Shown in pieces: positions 1 through 4,630 of a DNA stretch of 6,717 nucleotides. The stretch comes from Flavobacteriales bacterium (GTDB lineage: Bacteria > Bacteroidota > Bacteroidia > Flavobacteriales > Flavobacteriaceae). A model generated the notes under the pieces. That model ran no database searches, had not been told where the DNA came from, and saw nothing but the letters and a program-made list of their open reading frames with translations. The stretch covers positions 1-6,717 of the forward strand of contig JAMONI010000317.1 of NCBI GenBank assembly GCA_027065935.1. The letters are read 5' to 3'. The translations under genes were made by a program, and so were the position numbers. How positions within the stretch are numbered: the first letter of the stretch is position 1; every line of letters begins with the position of its first letter.

Positions 1-907
1 GGATAATACGGCCAAGTACGGCATAAAGTCTTCCGTAACGGGTCAAGGCAACGGCTATTTGACCGGATTTTACAACAGTATCAATTCCGACGGTACCGGC
101 ACGCATGCCTCCATACGCAACCGAATTGAAGGAACGGGAAGCGGTACGCATTTAGGCGTACATAATTTCCTTCGCGGTTCGGGCGGTGGATTTCAAGTGG
201 GTGAATTTACCCAAATCGACAACACGGGAAATAATTATCATTACGGCAATTATGTGGAGTTAACCGGACCGGGTTCGGGAGTGCACATCGGATACGCGGC
301 AAATCTGATCGGCGGGGCAACGGGTAGCCAATACGGGGCTTGGACATACTTGGGCGTATCGGGTGACGGCCTTCAATACGGCATTTATAACGAAATAGCC
401 GGTTCGGGCAACGGCGAACAATACGGCACATACAATTATATTTACAATACCGGAACCGGAGATAAATACGGTACTTACAACAAAATCGACGCAACAACCT
501 CAGGTACGCATTACGGTGTGTATGCCGACGTTACCAAAAGCGGAAGTTACGCGGGTTATTTCGTGGGCGATGTATATATGTCGCAAAAACTCTTAAGTGA
601 CCACTCGGGAAATGCGGATATGAAAGCTTACATCTACGGCAACGTGGACGCCTCGGGCAACATCATAGCCAATGCCAGTTCGGGAGGTTTTTCGGTAAAT
701 AAAACCGGGACGGGCGAATATACGATACATTTCGTCAACCCGCCGGCCGGCGCCAATGCTTATATTGTGGTAGGCAATGTGGAAACTCCAACCGGATTCG
801 GAATAATGTCCGTTACAAGAGGCGCCAATTCGTTTGTGGTAAGAACGGGGAGTGCTTCGGGCATCGCCGCCGACTTCGATTTCTTTTTCGTAGTTTACAA
901 AAAGTAA
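1..907 (+). CDS. 15-residue-repeat protein with tail-fibre-like C-terminal domain (5' partial)
   Basis: The reading frame is open from the left edge (first full codon at base 2), so this is the last 301 residues of a longer protein; the TTG at 59 is not a real start. From base 44 the protein is eleven consecutive units of exactly 15 residues, with a partial unit before them. The rough consensus is [ST]G[ST]G-x-x-YG-x-YN-x-I-x-[GN], for example SGNGEQYGTYNYIYN and TGTGDKYGTYNKIDA. After the repeats (visible residues about 180-301) comes a non-repetitive C-terminal region with AYIYGNVDASG and GGFSVNKTGTGEYTIHF, resembling C-terminal domains of tail-fibre-like and adhesin-like proteins. Regular short Gly/Tyr repeats of this kind usually fold as a beta-solenoid or fibre, so a surface or exported structural protein is likely, but no function is proven. 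The next gene starts five bases after the stop and encodes a T9SS cargo protein, so the two probably share a transcript. No sorting domain is visible at this C-terminus. Confidence 0.85.
   Translation, partial: DNTAKYGIKSSVTGQGNGYLTGFYNSINSDGTGTHASIRNRIEGTGSGTHLGVHNFLRGSGGGFQVGEFTQIDNTGNNYHYGNYVELTGPGSGVHIGYAANLIGGATGSQYGAWTYLGVSGDGLQYGIYNEIAGSGNGEQYGTYNYIYNTGTGDKYGTYNKIDATTSGTHYGVYADVTKSGSYAGYFVGDVYMSQKLLSDHSGNADMKAYIYGNVDASGNIIANASSGGFSVNKTGTGEYTIHFVNPPAGANAYIVVGNVETPTGFGIMSVTRGANSFVVRTGSASGIAADFDFFFVVYKK
44..538 (+). repeat. Tandem 45-bp coding repeat (11 units, no indels)
   Basis: Eleven in-frame 45-base units encode the 15-residue repeat of the first gene. Unit length never changes, but the DNA is diverged between units. 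Conserved positions are mainly the codons of the GxG turn and of the YGxYN strand. The best matched units are at about 404-493 (SGNGEQYGTYN and TGTGDKYGTYN). The combination of fixed length and diverged sequence suggests an old repeat held by protein structure rather than a recent slippage expansion. Confidence 0.85.
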
Positions 908-912
908 AATTT

Positions 913-1398
913 ATGATACGTACATTTCTTACATTTTTCATAGGATTTTCTTTTCTTTTTACTTCCACGGGACAAACGGAATTGGTCAAAACTTCTTTAG
1001 CGCCCGACGGCGGTTCGGCAAGTTCGGGTAATTTGGAAGTCGTCTATACCACCGGAGAAGTGTTCATTGCGGAAGCCGGTGCGGGCAATCTCCATCTTTC
1101 CGAAGGATTTGTAGGACCCGATTTGGCGCAATTGCTTCATACGGAAGGTTTTGCCCCCGTAGAAGGTGTCGATATATTTCCCAACCCGGTCAAGGATTTC
1201 CTTACTATCAAAATCCGGGATGAAGGAACTTACGAAATCCACATGTTCGACCTTACGGGAAAATTGATTCTTCATCAAACACTCGAAGGCGATTCCATTG
1301 AAATCGATATGCGAAAATTACGACCGGCGTTTTATTTGATTTCCATCACCGACCGAAAAAATAAAAAATTCAGTAGCTTTAAAATCAAGAAGATTTAA
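913..1398 (+). CDS. Small secreted protein with T9SS type A C-terminal sorting domain
   Basis: 161 residues. Residues 1-20 form a signal peptide: MIRT, a Phe-rich hydrophobic core, and likely cleavage near STG|QT. The mature N-terminal half has the GGSASSGNLEVVYTTGEVFI stretch (33-52) and HLSEGFVGPD (61-70), common in small Bacteroidota proteins of unknown role. The C-terminal 75 residues are a type A sorting domain: the FPNPVKDFL motif (89-97), the MFDLTGKLI strand (111-119), LRPAFYLISI (136-145, with Ala where Gly is usual), and a basic end KIKKI. In the family this domain directs export across the outer membrane by the type IX secretion system, followed by removal and often attachment to A-LPS. 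The ATG lies five bases after the repeat-protein stop, so an operon is likely. No catalytic motif is seen; the protein may be an accessory or anchor partner of the upstream repeat protein, which is inference. Confidence 0.88.
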   Translation: MIRTFLTFFIGFSFLFTSTGQTELVKTSLAPDGGSASSGNLEVVYTTGEVFIAEAGAGNLHLSEGFVGPDLAQLLHTEGFAPVEGVDIFPNPVKDFLTIKIRDEGTYEIHMFDLTGKLILHQTLEGDSIEIDMRKLRPAFYLISITDRKNKKFSSFKIKKI

Positions 1399-1424
1399 CG
1401 GCCGGTGAAACATGTGAAACCAAT

Positions 1425-1456
1425 AGGCCGGAGTTAGGATGCTTCGGCCTTTTTTT
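1425..1456 (+). terminator. Intrinsic terminator after the T9SS gene
   Basis: AGGCCGGAG (1425-1433) pairs with CTTCGGCCT (1442-1450) as a nine-pair stem containing one G-T wobble. The loop is eight bases and the T run covers 1450-1456. It lies 27 bases after the stop of the secreted-protein gene and touches the stop codon of the convergent lpxH-like gene. There is no matching T run for the minus strand, so it acts rightward. Confidence 0.85.
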
Positions 1457-2264
1457 ATTCGTTGGTAACGGAAGCAAACTTCTCAAGCCGAATGCCGGAT
1501 GAATCATACACCGCATACGTAAACAAACGAATCCAATCGCCCAAGTTGATATATGTGCTTTGTGCGGACAGCGGATGCACCACCGCATGATGACGATGTC
1601 CGAAAATAAAATAATCGAAATGCGAATGATTTAATACTTCCTTACTGTAAATAATCAAATGCTCCTTATCTTCGCCTAAAAAATCGGAAACATGTTCGGG
1701 CGTATGATTCCGGCTCAGCCGAGAGAAAAACGACGCCAAAGGAATGCCCAAGTCGGGATGAAGCCACCGGTATGCTATTTTAGCTAACGGATTCCGGAAA
1801 ATTTTCTTCAATAATTTGTACCGGACATCTCCCGGACCCAATCCGTCACCGTGTGCTACAAAAATTTTAGAACCATTTAATTGAACCACAGCAACACCGG
1901 GAATGAGTTTCATACCGATTTCCTTTTCAAAATAATCCCTAAACCACATGTCGTGATTACCGAAAAAATAATAAATCCCTGTGCCTTTGTCGGCCATAGC
2001 GGCCAATTTGCCTAAAATGCGCACGGGATTTCGTGGCACGGCATGTTTATAATCAAACCAAAAATCGAAAATATCTCCTACCAAAAACAGAGCTTCGGCA
2101 TCCTTTTCGATGCAGTCCAACCAAGAAAGAATGATTTTTTCCCTCCGAAAACTTCTCTGGCGGTCGGGATAGCCCAAGTGCCAATCCGAAGTAAAATAAG
2201 CTTTTTTTCCTTCGGGGATCGTTAACGATAATTCAGTCTTGGTCATCGGCATACCATTCGGCAT
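1455..2264 (-). CDS. lpxH: UDP-2,3-diacylglucosamine diphosphatase (LpxH-type metallophosphoesterase)
   Basis: 269 residues from the longest start. All calcineurin-like metallophosphoesterase motifs are present in order: SDWHLG (26-31, metal ligands Asp27 and His29), GDIFDFW (63-69, Asp64), GNHD (102-105), AHGDGLGPGD (137-146, His138) and GHRHH (222-226). This order, with the FDFWFDY segment and the length (about 240 in E. coli), fits LpxH. LpxH hydrolyses UDP-2,3-diacylglucosamine to lipid X and UMP at the inner face of the cytoplasmic membrane in lipid A synthesis. A related phosphoesterase is possible, but the motif spacing favours LpxH. In-frame ATGs at 2252 and 2246 would shorten the product by four or six residues; the 2246 start gives a 14-base overlap with the upstream queD stop and is equally plausible. 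It is the last gene of a tightly packed leftward cluster, and its stop abuts the terminator of the opposing operon. Confidence 0.88.
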   Translation of the reverse strand: MPNGMPMTKTELSLTIPEGKKAYFTSDWHLGYPDRQRSFRREKIILSWLDCIEKDAEALFLVGDIFDFWFDYKHAVPRNPVRILGKLAAMADKGTGIYYFFGNHDMWFRDYFEKEIGMKLIPGVAVVQLNGSKIFVAHGDGLGPGDVRYKLLKKIFRNPLAKIAYRWLHPDLGIPLASFFSRLSRNHTPEHVSDFLGEDKEHLIIYSKEVLNHSHFDYFIFGHRHHAVVHPLSAQSTYINLGDWIRLFTYAVYDSSGIRLEKFASVTNE

Positions 2265-2688
2265 AAGAAGTGCCGGTTTCGTAAAGTTTCAACTTATACA
2301 AGCGTACGTGTCCGGGCAGGTGCGGACGGATTCGTTCGGCTATATCCAAAAGCATCATTTCCCCCGTGGGTTGAAAATCCACCAATAAAATGTTGTGTCC
2401 TTCATCTCTTAAGCGTTCTCCCATAGAACGGTAAGCTCCGTTTTTGTTCAAAAGTAAAGCGTGATCATAAACGTCCACCACGTGTTCTTTTACAATTTTT
2501 TTCAAATCGCCGAAATCGATAACCATACCGTATTTTACGTGAGAAGGGTCGTCAATCGGTGTACCGATTACGGTTACTTCCAAGCGATAACTGTGTCCGT
2601 GAACATTTCGGCATTTGCCGTCATAACCGGCCAATGCGTGTCCCGTTTCAAAATGAAATATCTTGGTCAATCTGATTTTATGCTTCAT
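2233..2688 (-). CDS. queD: 6-carboxytetrahydropterin synthase / 6-pyruvoyltetrahydropterin synthase family
   Basis: 151 residues, full length for the family. Zinc ligands are His17 (in FETGHAL), His30 and His32 (in NVHGHSY). The catalytic Cys is at 26 and the Asp75-His76 pair lies in YDHALLLN. Also present are GMVIDFGDLK (54-63), PTGEMM (107-112), and the substrate-binding Glu137 in LYETGTSYAEW (135-145). QueD converts 7,8-dihydroneopterin triphosphate to 6-carboxy-5,6,7,8-tetrahydropterin, the second step towards queuosine and other deazapurines, in the cytoplasm. No other queuosine gene is in view, so a pyruvoyl-tetrahydropterin role cannot be excluded, although the Cys26 plus Glu137 pattern is typical of QueD. 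Its start overlaps the upstream 45-residue membrane-protein gene by 11 bases and its end overlaps lpxH, which indicates translational coupling across three genes. Confidence 0.9.
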   Translation of the reverse strand: MKHKIRLTKIFHFETGHALAGYDGKCRNVHGHSYRLEVTVIGTPIDDPSHVKYGMVIDFGDLKKIVKEHVVDVYDHALLLNKNGAYRSMGERLRDEGHNILLVDFQPTGEMMLLDIAERIRPHLPGHVRLYKLKLYETGTSYAEWYADDQD

Positions 2689-2815
2689 CTTCGGGTTCTT
2701 TATATTTTTTTTGTGCCACTTTTACAAAAATAACGGTAAATAACACACCTATCAGCACCGGCAATAACGCCGCAAGCCAATATCCGATATGATACCAAAC
2801 ATCTTTTTCGTGCAT
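2678..2815 (-). CDS. Small single-pass membrane protein (45 aa), unknown function
   Basis: The start is the ATG at 2815 (MHEKDVWYHIGYW). The open frame runs further upstream to 2932, but that part overlaps the metallopeptidase gene and encodes unlikely protein, so it is left out. Residues 10-31 form one hydrophobic helix (IGYWLAALLPVLIGVLFTVIFV), preceded by an acidic and aromatic N-terminus and followed by a basic then acidic tail KKYKEPEDEA. By the positive-inside rule the C-terminus should face the cytoplasm. It starts 47 bases after the metallopeptidase stop and its last 11 bases overlap the queD start, so it is probably translated as the leader gene of queD-lpxH. I do not recognise a family. 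The clean helix and tail and the overlap support a real gene. Confidence 0.65.
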   Translation of the reverse strand: MHEKDVWYHIGYWLAALLPVLIGVLFTVIFVKVAQKKYKEPEDEA

Positions 2816-2841
2816 AGCGACAAAATGAGACGTAAAGATAC

Positions 2842-2860
2842 AAAAAAAACCTCGTGGTTT
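2842..2860 (-). terminator. Short possible terminator after the metallopeptidase gene
   Basis: Read on the minus strand, two bases after the metallopeptidase stop comes AAACC, the tetraloop ACGA, GGTTT, and a run of T (T8 counting the stem Ts). The stem is only five pairs and largely A-T, so termination is probably partial. Just beyond it (minus strand, 2840-2833) lies TATCTTTA, one base off the TAnnTTTG -7 box, with no well-placed TTG upstream. These could separate the metallopeptidase from the small-protein-queD-lpxH unit. Confidence 0.35.
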
Positions 2861-2862
2861 GA

Positions 2863-3711
2863 TTACAAGTGTGAAGCACTGAAGGTATCTCCTTGCCTGA
2901 TATCGCCCGAACGAAATCCTTTGAGGAACCACCTGACCCGTTGTTCGGACGAGCCGTGGGTAAAAGCATCCGGTACCACCCGACCCGTATGTTTTTTCTG
3001 CAACCTGTCGTCACCCACCGCTGCCGCGGCATTCACCGCTTCTTCGATATCGCCTTCGTTGAGAACGTGCTTCATTTTTTCAATATGATGCGCCCACACA
3101 CCTGCCAAATAGTCGGCTTGCAGTTCCAAGCGCACGGATAGTTTGTTGTACTCTTTTTGGCTTAATCTCGGGCGCATACTTTGCACTTTTCGAGTAATGC
3201 CAAGTAGATTTTGCACATGATGACCCACTTCGTGCGCTATGATGTAGGCTATGGCAAAATCGCCCGAGGCCCCGAAATTACGTTTCAAATCACGAAAAAA
3301 ACTCAAATCGATATAAATTTTTTCGTCGGCCGGACAATAAAACGGTCCTACGGCCGCATGGGCCGTTCCGCAAGCGGCTTGGGTAATGCCGTCATATAAA
3401 ACCATTACGGGGGGACGATAGGTAGTGTTTAGCTCTTCACGGAAAATTTTGCCCCACACGTCTTCCGTGTCTTTCAATACGACTTTGGTAAATTCCGCCA
3501 GTTCATCGTCTTTGTCCGAAACCCGGGTTTGCGCCGGATCGGAAGGACCTTGCCGTTGTAATAAGTCAACGGGGATTTCTCCCGTAATAAAAGTATATGC
3601 AATTAAAAAAATAATCGTGCCGATTCCAATGCTTCCGCCTATCACACGTCCGCCTCCACGTCCACGCCTGTCATCGACATTTGTACTTTTTGCTCTGCCT
3701 CTCCAACGCAT
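2863..3711 (-). CDS. Membrane-anchored neutral zinc metallopeptidase (YpfJ/PF04228 family)
   Basis: 282 residues. The N-terminus is Arg/Gly-rich (MRWRGRAKSTNVDDRRGRGGGR) and is followed by one transmembrane helix at about 23-43. The start is therefore likely cytoplasmic and the catalytic part periplasmic. Residues 104-140 hold the family segment YDGITQAACGTAHAAVGPFYCP, with two Cys, then KIYIDLSFF. The active site is AHEVGHHVQ: His160 and His164 bind zinc and Glu161 is catalytic. LELQADYLAG (195-204) supplies the probable third ligand, and the conserved THGSSEQRV lies at 251-259. This matches the DUF/PF04228 'putative neutral zinc metallopeptidase' family (E. coli YpfJ), whose substrates are unknown. 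It has its own promoter at 3739-3769, so the expected leader is only about 20-25 bases. Confidence 0.9.
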   Translation of the reverse strand: MRWRGRAKSTNVDDRRGRGGGRVIGGSIGIGTIIFLIAYTFITGEIPVDLLQRQGPSDPAQTRVSDKDDELAEFTKVVLKDTEDVWGKIFREELNTTYRPPVMVLYDGITQAACGTAHAAVGPFYCPADEKIYIDLSFFRDLKRNFGASGDFAIAYIIAHEVGHHVQNLLGITRKVQSMRPRLSQKEYNKLSVRLELQADYLAGVWAHHIEKMKHVLNEGDIEEAVNAAAAVGDDRLQKKHTGRVVPDAFTHGSSEQRVRWFLKGFRSGDIRQGDTFSASHL

Positions 3712-3738
3712 AATAAATTAGTTTTGAAAGATTTAAGA

Positions 3739-3769
3739 CAAAAGTAAAAAAATATTTTCGTCCGGTCAA
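3739..3769 (-). promoter_or_regulatory. Bacteroidota-type promoter of the metallopeptidase gene
   Basis: On the minus strand there is TTG (3769-3767), a 20-base spacer, then TACTTTTG (3746-3739). This matches the Bacteroidota housekeeping consensus TTG-N19-21-TAnnTTTG exactly. The start codon is at 3711, which fits a short leader. Its -33 element is only eight bases from that of the divergent tRNA promoter. Confidence 0.8.
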
Positions 3770-3777
3770 CGGAGCGC

Positions 3778-3808
3778 TTGACAGAAATGAATTTATGTTG
3801 TATATTTG
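3778..3808 (+). promoter_or_regulatory. Bacteroidota-type promoter of the initiator tRNA
   Basis: TTG (3778-3780), a 20-base spacer, then TATATTTG (3801-3808), a perfect match to TTG-N20-TAnnTTTG. The expected start is around 3814, which leaves about five bases before the tRNA. Confidence 0.82.
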
Positions 3809-3819
3809 CAACACAATAT

Positions 3820-3892
<73 letters not shown>

Positions 3893-3916
3893 CTAAAGCC
3901 AATCTTTTTTATTTTT

Positions 3917-3983
3917 GTCGGGCTCATAATCCCGACTTAAGTCGGGACGAAGAAACCCTGCGGGAGCGTCCCGCCTCCGCTAC
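3917..3983 (+). repeat. tRNA-derived hairpin fragment, copy 1
   Basis: It begins with the anticodon-arm sequence GTCGGGCTCATAA, as in the adjacent initiator tRNA, and ends with a tRNA-like acceptor strand CCTCCGCTAC. In between, the normal T arm is replaced by the perfect 18-base palindrome TCCCGACTTAAGTCGGGA (3930-3947) and a segment CCCTGCGGGAGCGTCCCG. It cannot be a tRNA because the 5' acceptor strand and the D arm are missing. Possible stems are GTCGGG/CCCGAC, the palindrome itself, and CGGGACG/CGTCCCG. Confidence 0.85.
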
Positions 3984-3988
3984 GAAAT

Positions 3989-4011
3989 AACCGTCCCGTT
4001 GCCGGTTTTTT
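3989..4011 (+). terminator. Terminator downstream of the tRNA (left copy)
   Basis: AACCG (3989-3993) and CGGTT (4003-4007) form a five-pair stem with a nine-base loop, running into six T (4006-4011). It probably ends the tRNA transcript. It is identical to 4481-4503. It stands 15 bases before the nuclease start codon, so the nuclease may depend on read-through. Confidence 0.6.
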
Positions 4012-4025
4012 ATAAACTCTTCCTC

Positions 4026-4331
4026 ATGTTCAGCGTGTATGTTTTATATTCAATTCGGCACGATAAAGTGTACATTGGGTACTCATCACAACTTGAAAAT
4101 AGAATGCTGGCACATAATTTCCTTTCACGAAAAGGTTGGACACGTAAGTTCAGACCTTGGATATTGATTTATTATGAAGATTTCAAAACTAAATCTCAGG
4201 CAATGAAACGGGAACGAACGCTTAAAAACGGAAGAATGCGTAAATGGATAAGAGAAAATTTTATTAATGAAGACAGATTCTTTGATTGGCTCGCCGAGAA
4301 ACGAAAGCTTAATAGCTCGTCGGGCTCATAA
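4026..4331 (+). CDS. Small GIY-YIG nuclease (URI/UvrC N-terminal-like domain)
   Basis: 101 residues from the ATG at 4026 (MFSVYVLYS); an in-frame TTG at 3999 lies inside the terminator and is unlikely. The whole protein is one GIY-YIG domain: the VYVLYS strand (4-9) and KVYIGYS (14-20) replace the canonical GIY and YIG. Catalytic Arg26 lies in ENRMLAHN with His30, followed by KGWTRKFRPW (36-45), metal-binding Glu63 in AMKRERTLK, and a basic helix RMRKWIRE. The family cleaves DNA through these residues. Stand-alone bacterial members of this size are common but mostly uncharacterised. The last six codons (NSSSGS) and the stop come from the tRNA-derived repeat: the TAA is part of the copied anticodon loop CTCATAA. 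An own promoter is not obvious. The gene lies between 136-bp direct repeats, which suggests mobility or homing-type behaviour; a conserved DNA-repair role is the alternative. Confidence 0.87.
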   Translation: MFSVYVLYSIRHDKVYIGYSSQLENRMLAHNFLSRKGWTRKFRPWILIYYEDFKTKSQAMKRERTLKNGRMRKWIRENFINEDRFFDWLAEKRKLNSSSGS

Positions 4332-4388
4332 TCCCGACTTAAGTCGGGACGAAGGATCCCTGCGGGAGCGTCCTGCCTCCGCTACTAA
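4313..4388 (+). repeat. tRNA-derived hairpin fragment, copy 2 (overlaps end of nuclease gene)
   Basis: The first 19 bases, TAGCTCGTCGGGCTCATAA, are identical to tRNA positions 3839-3857. The last part, TCCTGCCTCCGCTACTAAAG, is identical to the real tRNA 3' end and its flank (3879-3898). Between them the T arm is replaced by the same palindrome (4332-4349) plus GGATCCCTGCGGGAGCG. It is thus the copy closest to the tRNA itself. It differs from copies 1 and 3 at GGAT versus GAAA, TCCTG versus TCCCG, and ACTAAAG versus ACGAAAT. Confidence 0.85.
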
Positions 4389-4408
4389 AGCTAATCTTTT
4401 TTATTTTT

Positions 4409-4475
4409 GTCGGGCTCATAATCCCGACTTAAGTCGGGACGAAGAAACCCTGCGGGAGCGTCCCGCCTCCGCTAC
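4409..4475 (+). repeat. tRNA-derived hairpin fragment, copy 3
   Basis: Base-for-base identical to copy 1 (3917-3983), with its palindrome at 4422-4439. It ends in the same CCTCCGCTACGAAAT boundary, followed by the repeated terminator. Confidence 0.85.
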
Positions 4476-4480
4476 GAAAT

Positions 4481-4503
4481 AACCGTCCCGTTGCCGGTTT
4501 TTT
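4481..4503 (+). terminator. Terminator, right copy
   Basis: The same AACCG/CGGTT stem and T run as at 3989-4011. It would terminate any transcript that crosses the nuclease gene. The AT-rich 4507-4630 stretch beyond it shows no gene or terminator I can support. Confidence 0.55.
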
Positions 4504-4630
4504 ATATTTACAAAATTTAATATTTGCAAGTTTATTTTTCACGTTTACCCGTGGATGTACCCGGTGGGAATTATCACGAAGGGATGTAAAAAACATTTCT
4601 CGAAGTTCGAATGTGCTTTCTACCAAACGG

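Larger units (their letters stand above)
4371..4506 (+). repeat. Right copy of 136-bp direct repeat
   Basis: This matches 3879-4014 at 135 of 136 positions. It starts within the 3' part of hairpin copy 2 and contains hairpin copy 3 and a second terminator. Such near identity implies a recent duplication or ongoing gene conversion. Confidence 0.93.

Noticed and set aside
207..497. Minus-strand frame of 96 codons opposite the repeat protein
   Set aside because: It is a Cys/Arg-rich shadow of the Gly/Tyr repeat codons.
44..538. Regularly spaced repeats that could suggest a CRISPR array
   Set aside because: The 45-base period is in frame, has no unique spacers, and the units are diverged. It is a protein repeat.
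2816..2932. N-terminal extension of the 45-residue protein to an 84-residue product
   Set aside because: The extension overlaps the metallopeptidase gene and a possible terminator, and has no membrane or signal features; the ATG at 2815 is better.
3917..4475. Hairpin copies as additional tRNA-Met genes
   Set aside because: They lack the 5' acceptor strand and D arm, and the T arm is replaced by a palindrome, so no cloverleaf can form.
4267..4482. 71-codon plus-strand frame with the LSRDEGSLRERPASATK repeat
   Set aside because: It is a translation of hairpin copies 2 and 3, out of frame with the nuclease gene; the peptide repeat comes from the tRNA-derived DNA repeats.
4429..4626. 65-codon minus-strand frame downstream of the GT4-like gene
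   Set aside because: A third of it lies in the hairpin/terminator repeat and the rest shows no domain or convincing codon use.
4507..4630. Possible terminator or promoter between the repeat element and the GT4-like gene
   Set aside because: AATATTTG is one base off TAnnTTTG with no supporting -33, and no stem followed by a T run is found on the minus strand.
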